NCBI GenBank assembly: GCA_020638495.1
Contig: JACKIN010000014.1
Location: forward strand, 1-64,000
From: Geminicoccaceae bacterium
Lineage (GTDB): Bacteria; Pseudomonadota; Alphaproteobacteria; Geminicoccales; Geminicoccaceae
Length of the DNA: 64,000 bases
Reading direction: 5' to 3'
The notes beneath the pieces were generated by a model, which searched no databases, had not been told where the DNA came from, and saw only the letters and a program-made list of their open reading frames with translations. Position 1 is the first letter of the stretch; each line of letters opens with the position of its first letter. Of this stretch, positions 15,859 through 24,906 are shown in pieces. Made by a program: the position numbers and the translations under genes.

Positions 15859-18275
15859 CCGAGCAGAGCCCCGTCGATCTCGACCGCGCCGAGAAGCTGC
15901 AGGGCCTCGGCTGCCGCAGGAAGCGGGTCGAGGATGCCCGCTTCACGCAGGGCAAGGGCAACTATGTCGACGACATGAAGCTCAAGGGCATGCTGTTCGG
16001 CGACTTCGTCCGCAGCCCCTATGCCCATGCCCGGGTGAAGTCGATCGACGCCGAGGCGGCGAAGGCGCTGCCCGGTGTCGTCGCCGTGCTCACCGCCGAC
16101 GATCTCCGGCCCTTGAACCTGCACTGGATGCCGACGCTTGCCGGCGACAAGCAGATGGTGCTGGCCGATGGCAAGGTCCTCTACCAGGGCCAGGAAGTGG
16201 CGTTCGTCATCGCCGAGAACCGCTACATCGCGGCGGACGCGGTCGATCTCGTCGAGGTCGAGTACGAGGCCCTGCCCGTCGTCACCGACCCGTTCAAGGC
16301 GCTCGCCGACGACGCGCCGGTCCTGCGCGAGGACATCGCCGACCAGAAGGAAGGGGCGCACGGGCCACGCCGCCATCCCAACCACATCTTCACCTGGGAG
16401 CAGGGCGACAAGGCGGCGACCGAGGCGGTGCTCGCGGGCGCCGAGGTGGTGGCCGAGGAGATGATCTACTACCACCGCACCCACCCCTGCCCGCTCGAGA
16501 CCTGCGGCTGCGTCGCGTCGATGGACAAGGTCAACGGCAAGCTGACGCTTTGGGGCACCTTCCAGGCGCCGCACGCGGTGCGCACCGTGGCGTCGCTGAT
16601 CTCCGGCATCGCCGAGCACAATATCCGCGTCGTCTCGCCGGATATCGGCGGCGGCTTCGGCAACAAGGTGGGCGTCTATCCGGGTTATATCTGCGCCGTT
16701 GTCGCCTCGATCGTCACCGGTGTGCCGGTGAAGTGGGTCGAGGACCGGATGGACAACCTGATGACCACGGCCTTCGCCCGCGACTACTGGATGCAGGGCA
16801 AGATCGCGGCGACGAAGGACGGCCGGATCACCGGGCTCTGGTGCCATGTCACCGCCGACCACGGCGGGTTCGACGCCTGCGCCGACCCGACGAAGTTCCC
16901 GGCCGGCTTCTTCAACATCTGCACAGGCTCCTACGACATCCCGACGGCCTGGCTCGCGGTCGACGGCGTCTACACCAACAAGGCGCCGGGCGGAGTCGCC
17001 TATCGCTGCTCGTTCCGGGTGACCGAAGCCTCGTATTTCATCGAGCGCATGGTCGATATCCTGGCCATCAAGCTCGGCATGGATCCGGTCGAGCTGCGGC
17101 TGAAGAACTTCATCAGGAAGGACCAGTTCCCCTACCAGTCGGCGCTCGGCTGGGAGTACGATTCGGGCGACTATCATACCGCCATGGAGAAGGCGCTTGC
17201 CGCCGTCGACTATGCGGGGCTCCGGCGTGAGCAGGCGGAACGGCTGGATGCGTTCAAGCGCGGCGAGACGAGGAAGCTCATCGGCATCGGCGTCTCGTTC
17301 TTCACCGAGATCGTCGGTGCGGGGCCGGTCAAGAACTGCGACATCCTCGGGCTCGGCATGTTCGATTCCTGCGAGATCCGCATTCACCCGACGGGCTCGG
17401 CCATCGCCCGGCTCGGCACGATCAGCCAGGGCCAGGGCCACGCCACCACCTTCGCGCAGATCCTGGCCTCCGAGATCGGCATCCCGGCCGATGCGATCAC
17501 CGTCGAGGAGGGCGACACCGACACGGCCCCCTATGGCCTCGGCACCTACGGCTCGCGCTCGACACCGGTGGCGGGCGCGGCCACCGCCATGGCCGGCCGC
17601 AAGATCAGGGCCAAGGCGCAGATGATCGCCGCCTACCTGCTCGAGGTGCATGACGATGACATCGAGTGGGACATCGACCGCTTCGTCGTCAAGGGAGCGC
17701 CCGAGCGCTTCAAGACGATGACCGAGATCGCCTTTGCCGCCTACAACCAGGCGATCCCCGGGCTCGAGCCGGGCCTGGAGGCGGTCAGCTACTACGACCC
17801 GCCCAACATGACCTATCCCTTCGGCGCCTATGTCTGCGTCATGGAGATCGACGTCGACACGGGCGAGACGGAGATCCGCCGCTTCTACGCCCTCGACGAT
17901 TGCGGCACGCGGATCAACCCGATGATCATCGAGGGTCAGGTGCATGGCGGCCTCACCGAGGCGCTCGCCATCGCCATGGGCCAGGAGATCGCCTACGACG
18001 AGAACGGCAACGTCATGACGGCGACGCTCATGGACTTCTTCATGCCGACCGCCGTCGAGACGCCGACCTGGGAGACCGATCATACGGTGACCCCCTCGCC
18101 GCACCACCCGATCGGTGCGAAGGGGGTCGGCGAGAGCCCCAATGTCGGCGGCGTCTCCGCCTTCTCGAACGCGGTCAACGATGCGTTCCGGCCCTTCGGC
18201 CTGACCCACGCCCAGATGCCGCACGACCACTGGCGCATCTGGCGGACGGCGCAACAGCTCGGCCTGCACGGCTAG
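15855..18275 (+). CDS. coxL: Form I aerobic CO dehydrogenase large subunit CoxL
   Basis: 806-residue molybdopterin subunit, close to the usual ~809 of true CO dehydrogenases. It carries the form I signature AYRCSFR with Cys385, the copper ligand of the Mo-Cu site, rather than the form II AYRGAGR. The active-site Glu760 sits in KGVGESPNVGG. Cofactor-binding segments GGGFGNK and QGQGHATTFAQI are also present. It oxidises CO with water to CO2, giving two electrons. The signature is strong evidence for use of CO as an energy source, not a generic xanthine-dehydrogenase-like role. Confidence 0.96.
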   Translation: MTEQSPVDLDRAEKLQGLGCRRKRVEDARFTQGKGNYVDDMKLKGMLFGDFVRSPYAHARVKSIDAEAAKALPGVVAVLTADDLRPLNLHWMPTLAGDKQMVLADGKVLYQGQEVAFVIAENRYIAADAVDLVEVEYEALPVVTDPFKALADDAPVLREDIADQKEGAHGPRRHPNHIFTWEQGDKAATEAVLAGAEVVAEEMIYYHRTHPCPLETCGCVASMDKVNGKLTLWGTFQAPHAVRTVASLISGIAEHNIRVVSPDIGGGFGNKVGVYPGYICAVVASIVTGVPVKWVEDRMDNLMTTAFARDYWMQGKIAATKDGRITGLWCHVTADHGGFDACADPTKFPAGFFNICTGSYDIPTAWLAVDGVYTNKAPGGVAYRCSFRVTEASYFIERMVDILAIKLGMDPVELRLKNFIRKDQFPYQSALGWEYDSGDYHTAMEKALAAVDYAGLRREQAERLDAFKRGETRKLIGIGVSFFTEIVGAGPVKNCDILGLGMFDSCEIRIHPTGSAIARLGTISQGQGHATTFAQILASEIGIPADAITVEEGDTDTAPYGLGTYGSRSTPVAGAATAMAGRKIRAKAQMIAAYLLEVHDDDIEWDIDRFVVKGAPERFKTMTEIAFAAYNQAIPGLEPGLEAVSYYDPPNMTYPFGAYVCVMEIDVDTGETEIRRFYALDDCGTRINPMIIEGQVHGGLTEALAIAMGQEIAYDENGNVMTATLMDFFMPTAVETPTWETDHTVTPSPHHPIGAKGVGESPNVGGVSAFSNAVNDAFRPFGLTHAQMPHDHWRIWRTAQQLGLHG

Positions 18276-18300
18276 GGGAAAGGACGAAAAGCGTCAGGGC

Positions 18301-19176
18301 ATGGATCACCTCGACCTGCAGCGGCGGCTGGCCGAAACCGGCTATGTCGCCGGCGAGCCGCTCGCCATGGCGCTCCATCTCTCCCTCGTCCTCGGCCGGC
18401 CGCTGCTGCTCGAGGGCGAGGCCGGGGTCGGCAAGACGGAGATCGCCAAGGCACTGGCGACGATCCAGAAGACCCGCCTGATCCGCCTGCAGTGCTACGA
18501 GGGTCTGGACGCGGCGGCCGCCATCTACGAGTGGAACTACCAGCGCCAGCTTCTGGCGATCCGTGCCGCCGCCGAGACCGCGCGGGTCGAGGAGGCGAGC
18601 GAGGAGCGGCTCTTCAGCGAGCGCTATCTGCTGCGCCGGCCCTTGCTCGAGGCCATCCTGCAGCCGGTGCCGCCGGTCCTGCTGATCGACGAGATCGACC
18701 GCGCCGACGAGGCCTTCGAGGCCTTTCTGCTCGAGATCCTCGCCGATTTCCAGATCACCGTGCCGGAGCTCGGCACCATCGAGGCGGTGAGCCGACCGCA
18801 TGTGGTGCTCACCTCGAACGCCACGCGCGAGCTCTCGGACGCGCTTCGCCGCCGCTGCCTCTACGCCTTTGTCGACTACCCCGACCCGGCCATGGAGCTC
18901 GCCATCCTGGCCGCCCGCGCACCCGAGCTGGAGCCGGCGCTGGCGGCGCAGATCGTCGGCTTCGTCCAGGGGCTGCGCCGCGAGGAGCTGGAGAAGACGC
19001 CGGGCATCGCCGAGACCCTGGACTGGGTGGCCGCGCTTTCGGGCCTCGGCATCAACGACCTCGCCGCCAGCCTCGCAACCGTCCAGGCGAGCCTCGTCTG
19101 CCTCTTGAAGACCAGCGCCGACCAGGCCGCCGTGACGCCCGAGGTCATTGCCCGCCTCGTCGACCGGGCCGCCTGA
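18301..19176 (+). CDS. coxD: CoxD, MoxR-type AAA+ ATPase for CO dehydrogenase maturation
   Basis: 291-residue AAA+ ATPase. Walker A is GEAGVGKTEIAKAL (residues ~40-53), Walker B LLIDEIDRADEAFEAF, and sensor 1 VLTSNATREL. In Oligotropha CoxD takes part in assembly of the copper-sulfur-molybdenum site of CoxL together with CoxE and CoxF. It starts 25 bases after coxL and is followed 10 bases later by coxE. Confidence 0.92.
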   Translation: MDHLDLQRRLAETGYVAGEPLAMALHLSLVLGRPLLLEGEAGVGKTEIAKALATIQKTRLIRLQCYEGLDAAAAIYEWNYQRQLLAIRAAAETARVEEASEERLFSERYLLRRPLLEAILQPVPPVLLIDEIDRADEAFEAFLLEILADFQITVPELGTIEAVSRPHVVLTSNATRELSDALRRRCLYAFVDYPDPAMELAILAARAPELEPALAAQIVGFVQGLRREELEKTPGIAETLDWVAALSGLGINDLAASLATVQASLVCLLKTSADQAAVTPEVIARLVDRAA

Positions 19177-19186
19177 GGCTCACGCC

Positions 19187-20377
19187 ATGCAGCCGACCCG
19201 CTTCGCCGCGCGCGCCCGGGGTCCGGCAGAGCGGCTCGCCGGCTTCATGGCGCATCTGCGCCTGAACGGCATCGCCGTCGGTCCGGCCGAAACCACCCGT
19301 GCTCTGGCCGGGCTCGCCGCCATCGACGCCACCGATCTCGGCCGGGCCCGCCTCGCCCTGAAGACCCTGGTCACCACCACGCCCGAGGACTGGAACCGCT
19401 TCGACGAGCTCTTCGACGCCTACTGGCTGAATACCGGCCGCGTGCGGACCCGGGTCACCGGCAGCCCGCCGGCCGGGCAGAAGCCGCCGGCCCTCTGGTC
19501 ACGGCATCTGCCGCAAGCCGAGGGGGCAGCACCGGTCACGGGTGCGCCGACCGATGCCGCGACGGGCGAGGATGACGATCCGGCCGATGGCCGGGGTGAA
19601 GGCCGGCTCGTCGCGACGGGCCAGCCTGCAACGGCCCGGCGCGACCTCCGCAGCCTGATGGCGGAGGCCGACCTGGCGGAAGCCGAGACAATCGCCGAGC
19701 GGCTCGCCCGGGCCATCCGCGAGCGCCATGCAAGGCGGCGCCGACAGGCCCGGCTCGGCCCCGAGATCGATCTTCGCCGCACGCTGCGCCGCTCGCTCGC
19801 GCGCGGCGGCGAGCCCCTCGATCTCGCGCGCCGACGGCGGCGGGAGCCACCCTTGCGCATCGTCGCCCTGCTCGACGTCTCGGGCTCGATGACCGTCCAT
19901 GCCCGCGTGTTCCTCGCCTTCCTCAAGGGCCTGGTCGGGGCCGACAGCCGGGCCGACGCCTATCTCTTCCACACCAGCCTCGTGCGGGTGACGGAAGCCC
20001 TCACCGCGCGGGACCCGCTCACGGCGGCCACCCGCCTCTCGCTCCTGACCCGGGGCATGGGCGGCGGCACGCGGATCGGCCAGTCGCTCGCGACCTTCAA
20101 TGCCACCTATGCCAAGCGCGCGGTGAACGGCCGGACCGCTGTGCTCATCCTCTCCGACGGCTACGACACCGACCCGCCCGAGCTGCTCGCCGAGGCGCTC
20201 GCTCGCCTCCGCCGCCGCGCCCGGCGCGTCGTCTGGCTCAACCCGCTCAAGGGCTGGCGCGGCTACGCGCCCGTGGCCCGCGGCATGGCGGCCGCCATGC
20301 CGCATCTCGACGCCTTCCTCGAGGCCAGCACGCTGGCGAGCCTCGCGGCCCTCGAAGCGCAGTTTCGGGAGCTCTGA
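19187..20377 (+). CDS. coxE: CoxE, VWA domain protein
   Basis: 396-residue protein with a C-terminal von Willebrand A domain. The MIDAS metal-site motif is DVSGSM, followed by the threonine segment at RGMGGGTRIG and LSDGYD. VWA partners of MoxR ATPases act as adaptors; CoxE works with CoxD and CoxF in activation of CO dehydrogenase. The ATG at 19187 was chosen over 19148, which lies inside coxD. It ends 4 bases before coxF. Confidence 0.92.
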   Translation: MQPTRFAARARGPAERLAGFMAHLRLNGIAVGPAETTRALAGLAAIDATDLGRARLALKTLVTTTPEDWNRFDELFDAYWLNTGRVRTRVTGSPPAGQKPPALWSRHLPQAEGAAPVTGAPTDAATGEDDDPADGRGEGRLVATGQPATARRDLRSLMAEADLAEAETIAERLARAIRERHARRRRQARLGPEIDLRRTLRRSLARGGEPLDLARRRRREPPLRIVALLDVSGSMTVHARVFLAFLKGLVGADSRADAYLFHTSLVRVTEALTARDPLTAATRLSLLTRGMGGGTRIGQSLATFNATYAKRAVNGRTAVLILSDGYDTDPPELLAEALARLRRRARRVVWLNPLKGWRGYAPVARGMAAAMPHLDAFLEASTLASLAALEAQFREL

Positions 20378-20381
20378 GCGC

Positions 20382-21236
20382 ATGGCCGCCACCGACGTCT
20401 TCGACGTGATCGAGCGGCTGCGCGCCACGGGGCGGCCGTTCTGCGTCGCGACGGTGGTGCGCACGGCCGACGTCACCTCCGCCAAGGCGGGCGCCAAGGC
20501 AGTGGTGACCGAGACGGGCGAGCTGATCGGCCACCTCGGCGGCGCCTGCGTCGCCGGCGCCGTCGCGAGGGCGGCGAGATCGGCGCTCGAGGAAGGTGCC
20601 GTCCGCCTGATCCGGGTCAAGCCCGCGGCCACCGTCGCCGGCGCCGTCGATCCGGACGGGGCCGAGCTCTTCAAGAGCGGCTGCCCTTCCGGCGGCACGG
20701 TGGATCTGCTGATCGAGCCTTACGCCCTGCCGCCGCTGATCGCGATCCTCGGCCGTTCGCCGGTGGCCAAGGCCCTTGCGACCCAGGCTCGACTGCTAGG
20801 CTATCGCGTCGCCGCCGAGGTGTCCGGAGATTCGGCGAGCGACCGTTTCATCGAGAATTTCGACCTGACGCCACTGGCGTTGCGCCCGACCGATTTCGTC
20901 GTCGTCGCCGCCCAGGGCCGCGGTGATCTCCAAGCCCTGCGCGCAGCGCTTGGCGCACCTCCCGTCTATGTCGGCATGGTGGCCAGCCGGAAGAAGGCGG
21001 CGGTGCTGCTCGACCGCCTGCGCAGCGAAGGCATGGACGAGGCCCGTCTCGCCCGGCTGGACTCGCCGGCCGGGCTCGATCTCGGCGGGGTCGACCCGGA
21101 GGAGATCGCGCTTGCCATCATGGCGGCGATCGTCCGCATCAGGAACCGCGGCCGTCGCGCCACCGGTCCAAGCGGACCCGAAACAGCCGGGGGCGGGCCG
21201 GATGCAGCGGGCAAGGAAGTCGATCCAACCCCTTGA
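20382..21236 (+). CDS. coxF: CoxF, XdhC/CoxI family maturation factor
   Basis: 284-residue XdhC-like protein. The N-terminal XdhC_CoxI domain has VTETGELIGHLGGACVAGAV, then KSGCPSGGTVDLLIEP, followed by a Rossmann-like domain (LIAILGRSPVAKALATQA) and the terminal GVDPEEIALAIMAAIVRIR typical of the family. These proteins bind or sulfurate the molybdenum cofactor before insertion; CoxF belongs to the CoxDEF maturation set. Last gene of the cox operon; no coxG, coxB/C or regulator follows. Confidence 0.9.
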   Translation: MAATDVFDVIERLRATGRPFCVATVVRTADVTSAKAGAKAVVTETGELIGHLGGACVAGAVARAARSALEEGAVRLIRVKPAATVAGAVDPDGAELFKSGCPSGGTVDLLIEPYALPPLIAILGRSPVAKALATQARLLGYRVAAEVSGDSASDRFIENFDLTPLALRPTDFVVVAAQGRGDLQALRAALGAPPVYVGMVASRKKAAVLLDRLRSEGMDEARLARLDSPAGLDLGGVDPEEIALAIMAAIVRIRNRGRRATGPSGPETAGGGPDAAGKEVDPTP

Positions 21237-21242
21237 AGAAGA

Positions 21243-21317
21243 TGGCATCCCCAACGGGAATCGAACCCGTGTCTTCACCTTGAAAGGGTGATGTCCTAAC
21301 CGCTAGACGATGGGGAC
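21243..21317 (-). tRNA. tRNA-Glu (UUC)
   Basis: The minus strand gives a full cloverleaf: acceptor GTCCCCA paired with TGGGGAT (one G-U pair), a D arm with AGCGGTTAGG, an anticodon loop CTTTCAA with anticodon TTC flanked by a CACCC/GGGTG-type stem, a T arm with GGTTCGATTCC, discriminator G and encoded CCA. It lies 6 bases downstream of coxF on the opposite strand. Confidence 0.95.
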
Positions 21318-21430
21318 CCGAGCGGTACTTAACGACTGGCGATGCGCGAATCAACAGCGGCGCCCCGGTTTGGTCACCGGATCTTAACCACTCCCGCCGC
21401 ATGATCGATCGAGGTGGTCGAGGAGCGGGG

Positions 21431-21967
21431 ATGGTCGAGGCTCTTGCGATGGCAAGCCGCGCCGGTGGCGGCGGCGAGGCGATTGCCAGCTATTTCGAGG
21501 TGCATGTCCTGCGCGACGAGCGCTGGGTCATCGACTGCACCTCGCCGAGCGCGGAGGACGCGCTCGCCAATGCCCAGGATCTCGCCCGCCGGGCGGAGGT
21601 GCTGGGTGTGAAGGTCATTCACGAGCGCTACAACCCGCAGACCGACCAGAGCGCCGCCCGGGTCGTCTACTCGGCCATCAAGCCGCAGCGCCCGAAGGGC
21701 CGACGGCTGCCGCCGATCGCAGCACCGGCGGCACGACCGACCACGACGCCCGTCCACCACCCTGACGACAACGCGCTGTCCGCCGACCCGGCGTCCGAGA
21801 ATCCCCCGTCAGAGATGCCGCCTTCGATCCCGGCAACCCCGGGCCGCCCGGTCGTCTACCGGGAGCCTCCGCGGGAAACCGGATCCTGGCAACTGTTCGC
21901 CTGGGCGAGCCTTGCCCTCGCGGTGACGGCATCGCTGCTCTTCGTGCTGCTGTTGCTCGCCGGCTGA
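21431..21967 (+). CDS. Tail-anchored membrane protein, function unknown
   Basis: 178-residue protein with a compact N-terminal domain (residues ~1-80, including YFEVHVLRDERWVIDCTSPS and a predicted helix ALANAQDLARRA), a Pro-rich linker, and a single C-terminal membrane helix (residues ~155-177) that ends the protein. A cytoplasmic domain tethered by its tail is suggested. The ATG at 21431 has AGGAG five bases upstream and was preferred to the ATG at 21401. I do not recognise the family. Confidence 0.65.
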   Translation: MVEALAMASRAGGGGEAIASYFEVHVLRDERWVIDCTSPSAEDALANAQDLARRAEVLGVKVIHERYNPQTDQSAARVVYSAIKPQRPKGRRLPPIAAPAARPTTTPVHHPDDNALSADPASENPPSEMPPSIPATPGRPVVYREPPRETGSWQLFAWASLALAVTASLLFVLLLLAG

Positions 21968-22030
21968 CCCCGGACAACCGGTGCGGCGCTCGAGGAGAGA
22001 GCCCGGAGCGCCATGACGCGAATCGTTCCG

Positions 22031-23857
22031 TCAACCGAGTGGTGCGGCGTCCTCGATCTCCAGCCCGGCCCGCTCGCGGCCCTGATAGCTGTCGAGGCGG
22101 ATGCGGCCGACGACCCGCAAGGCACCGCCACCGAGCAGGGCGCGGTCGAGGCCGGTATCGGCCGAGCGAAAGGCGATGCCCCGCACGGCCGGGCCGGCCG
22201 GGCCGGCGAGGAGGCAGGAGACGTGGCCGCGGCCGACCGGCCGGGCCTGCATGACCCGGGTTGCGTCGAGCACGAAGCGCGGCTCGTCGTGGCCGGCGCC
22301 GAAAGGTGCCAGTTGCAGCAGCTTGCGCGCGAGGTGGGTGTTGACCGCGGCGAGCGACAGGGCGCCATCGACGCGCAGCTCCGCCCGGCCGGGCTCGATC
22401 GTTCGGGATTCGGCCGGGCCCGACAAGGCCATGGTCGCCGCGAGACGGCGGCAGAGAAAGGCCTGCAGCGCCGGCAGTTGGGCCACATCAACGGTGAGCC
22501 CGGCCGCCATCGGATGCCCGCCGCCGGCCTCGATCAGGCCGGCGGCGCGGGCCGCGATGACCGCGGCACCGAGGTCGAAGCCCGCAATCGACCTGCCCGA
22601 GCCCTTGCCGACGCCGCCCTCGAGAGCCACCGCGAGGGCGGGCCGGGCGAAACGCTCGACCAGCCGGGCGGCGACGATGCCGATCACGCCCGCGTGCCAG
22701 CCCTCGCCGGCCGCGACCAGCAGCGGCTGGTCGTCCCGGAGCTGTGGCTCGACCGCCCGGAGCGCCGCCTCCAGCGTCTCGCGCTCGAGCGCCTGGCGCG
22801 TCGTGTTCAGCAGGTCGAGCCGGCCGGCGAGCTCGGCGGCGATGGCCGGATCCTCGGTCACCAGCAAGGCTGCGCCGAGCTGGCTCTCGCCCATACGCCC
22901 GCCGGCATTGAGCCGCGGCCCGAGGATGAAGCCGAACTTGCGGGCATCGTCGATGGTCTCGATGCCAGCGACCAGGGCCATCGCCGCGAGCCCCGGATTT
23001 CGCCCCTGGCGGGCGATCTTGATGCCCTGCACCACGAAGGCCCGATTGAGGCCGGTGAGCGGCACCACGTCGCAGACCGTGCCGAGGGCCACGAGATCGA
23101 GCGCTGCCATCAGATCCGGCTCGACGCGGGAGGCGAAATGGCCGGCGCTGCGCAGCGCCCGGTTGAGCGCCACCATCAGGACGAAGGCGACCCCGACCGC
23201 GGCGAGATCGCCGAGAGCGCTCGCCTGATCCTTGCGGTTCGGGTTGATCACGGCGAGGGCGGCCGGCAGCTCGGCTTCGGCGGTATGGTGATCGACGACG
23301 ATGACCTCGAGCCCTCGCGCCGCGGCGGCGGCCAACGGGGCATGCGCGGTCGTGCCGTTGTCGAGACAGAGGACCAGCCGGCAGCCGGCGTCGGCGAGCG
23401 TCGCGAAAGCCGCGTCATTGGGGCCGTAGCCCTCGGTCAGCCGATCGGGGATCCGCACCTCGACGGGGCAGCCGACGGCTTCGAGGTAGCGGCGGACGAG
23501 CGCTGTCGAGGTGGCGCCGTCGACGTCGTAGTCGCCGATGATGCCCACCCGCTCGCCCGCGGCCGCGGCGGCGGCGAGGCGCTCCACGGCACGATCCAGA
23601 TCGAGCAGATGCGAAGGGTCGGGGAGCCAGTCGCGCAGCCGCGGCTCGAGGAATCCCGGCACCGTGGCAACCGCCATGCCGCGGGCCGCGAGCACCCGGC
23701 CGACCACCTCCGGCAGGCCGAATTGCTGGCTGATCGAGCGCGCCGCGTCGGGCCGCTCGGCGGCCAGGCGCCAGCTCTTGCCGGTGACCGACCGCTCGAC
23801 GAGGAGCTCGCCCCCCACCTCCGGGTCGACGTGCCGGCGCGCGACCCCCACGCTCAA
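22031..23857 (-). CDS. recJ: Single-stranded-DNA-specific exonuclease RecJ
   Basis: 608-residue 5'-3' single-strand exonuclease of the DHH phosphoesterase superfamily. Motif I is IGDYDVDGATST, motif II CLDNGTT, motif III VVDHHTAE with NPNRKD, and the DHHA1 domain near the C-terminus has GGGHPMAAGLTV. It acts in recombination and mismatch or base-excision repair. It follows glpX by 13 bases in the conserved aminotransferase-hom-glpX-recJ run on the minus strand. Confidence 0.95.
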   Translation of the reverse strand: MSVGVARRHVDPEVGGELLVERSVTGKSWRLAAERPDAARSISQQFGLPEVVGRVLAARGMAVATVPGFLEPRLRDWLPDPSHLLDLDRAVERLAAAAAAGERVGIIGDYDVDGATSTALVRRYLEAVGCPVEVRIPDRLTEGYGPNDAAFATLADAGCRLVLCLDNGTTAHAPLAAAAARGLEVIVVDHHTAEAELPAALAVINPNRKDQASALGDLAAVGVAFVLMVALNRALRSAGHFASRVEPDLMAALDLVALGTVCDVVPLTGLNRAFVVQGIKIARQGRNPGLAAMALVAGIETIDDARKFGFILGPRLNAGGRMGESQLGAALLVTEDPAIAAELAGRLDLLNTTRQALERETLEAALRAVEPQLRDDQPLLVAAGEGWHAGVIGIVAARLVERFARPALAVALEGGVGKGSGRSIAGFDLGAAVIAARAAGLIEAGGGHPMAAGLTVDVAQLPALQAFLCRRLAATMALSGPAESRTIEPGRAELRVDGALSLAAVNTHLARKLLQLAPFGAGHDEPRFVLDATRVMQARPVGRGHVSCLLAGPAGPAVRGIAFRSADTGLDRALLGGGALRVVGRIRLDSYQGRERAGLEIEDAAPLG

Positions 23858-23870
23858 GGCGGGGCCGTCC

Positions 23871-24863
23871 TCAACGGCCGAAATGCGGGACGATGGCGCT
23901 CTTGCGCGGCAGGTTGTGCTCGGCCTCGATCAGCCGGACGGTGCCGCTCTTCGAGCGCATCACGATCGATTGCGTGAAGAGCCGGTCGCCGACGCGCCGC
24001 ACACCCTTGAGCATGGTGCCATCGGTGACGCCGGTGGCGGTGAACATGACGTCGCCCTTGGCGAGGTCGTCGACGTCGTAGACGCGGTCGAGATCCTCGA
24101 TGCCGAGCTTCCTCGCGCGCGCCCGCTCCTCGTCGTTGCGGAAGATCAGCCGGCCCTGGAGCTGGCCGCCGATGCAGCGCAGCGCTGCCGCGGCCAGCAC
24201 ACCTTCCGGCGAGCCGCCGGAGCCCATGTAGATGTCGATGCCGCTGCCCGGCCGCGAGGTCGCGATGACGCCGGCGACGTCGCCGTCGCCGATCAGCCGG
24301 ATGCGAGCACCGGCGGCGCGCACCTCGGCGATCAGCTTCTCGTGGCGCGGCCGGTCGAGGATGCAGACGACGAGATCCTCCACGGCAACGCCCTTGGCCT
24401 CGGCGAGACGCCCGAGATTGGTTCCGGCGCTGTCCTCGATGCCGATAACGCCCTGCGGCAGGCCACCGCCGATGGCGATCTTCTGCATGTAGACGTCGGG
24501 GGCGTTGAGGAAGGCGCCCCGCGCCGCCATGGCGAGGCAGGCGATGGCGTTGGGGCCGCCCTTGGCGGTGATCGTGGTGCCCTCCAGCGGATCGAGGGCG
24601 ATATCGAGCTTGGGCCCTCGCCCCGTGCCGACCTCCTCGCCGATGAAGAGCATCGGCGCCTCGTCGCGCTCGCCCTCGCCGATCACCACGACGCCGTCGA
24701 TATCGAGCACGTTGAGCGCGTGCCGCATCGCGTCGACCGCTGCCTGGTCCGCCGCCTTCTCGTCGCCGCGGCCCATCCAGCGGGCGCAGGCGAGCGCGGC
24801 CGCCTCGGTGACCCGGACGGAATCCAGTGCCAGATTGCGGTCTTCGCTCTGGTAGTCGGTCAT
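23871..24863 (-). CDS. glpX: Class II fructose-1,6-bisphosphatase GlpX
   Basis: 330-residue class II FBPase. Metal/phosphate-site motifs are visible: IGEGERDEAPMLFIGE, DPLEGTT, and later GDGDVAGVI and YMGSGGSPEGVLAAAALRCIGG. It hydrolyses fructose-1,6-bisphosphate in gluconeogenesis. The ATG at 24863 with GAGGAACGAG upstream was preferred to 24884. It sits between hom and recJ; this clustering is common in Rhodospirillales. Confidence 0.95.
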   Translation of the reverse strand: MTDYQSEDRNLALDSVRVTEAAALACARWMGRGDEKAADQAAVDAMRHALNVLDIDGVVVIGEGERDEAPMLFIGEEVGTGRGPKLDIALDPLEGTTITAKGGPNAIACLAMAARGAFLNAPDVYMQKIAIGGGLPQGVIGIEDSAGTNLGRLAEAKGVAVEDLVVCILDRPRHEKLIAEVRAAGARIRLIGDGDVAGVIATSRPGSGIDIYMGSGGSPEGVLAAAALRCIGGQLQGRLIFRNDEERARARKLGIEDLDRVYDVDDLAKGDVMFTATGVTDGTMLKGVRRVGDRLFTQSIVMRSKSGTVRLIEAEHNLPRKSAIVPHFGR

Positions 24864-24906
24864 CTCGTTCCTCGTTGCGAACACCCGCCGCAGCCCGCGG
24901 CCGGGC

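Noticed and set aside
15789..18269. 826-codon minus-strand open frame opposite coxL
   Set aside because: It is the antisense shadow of coxL in GC-rich DNA. Its translation is rich in Arg, Asp, Leu and Gly with no domain, while coxL has clear catalytic motifs.
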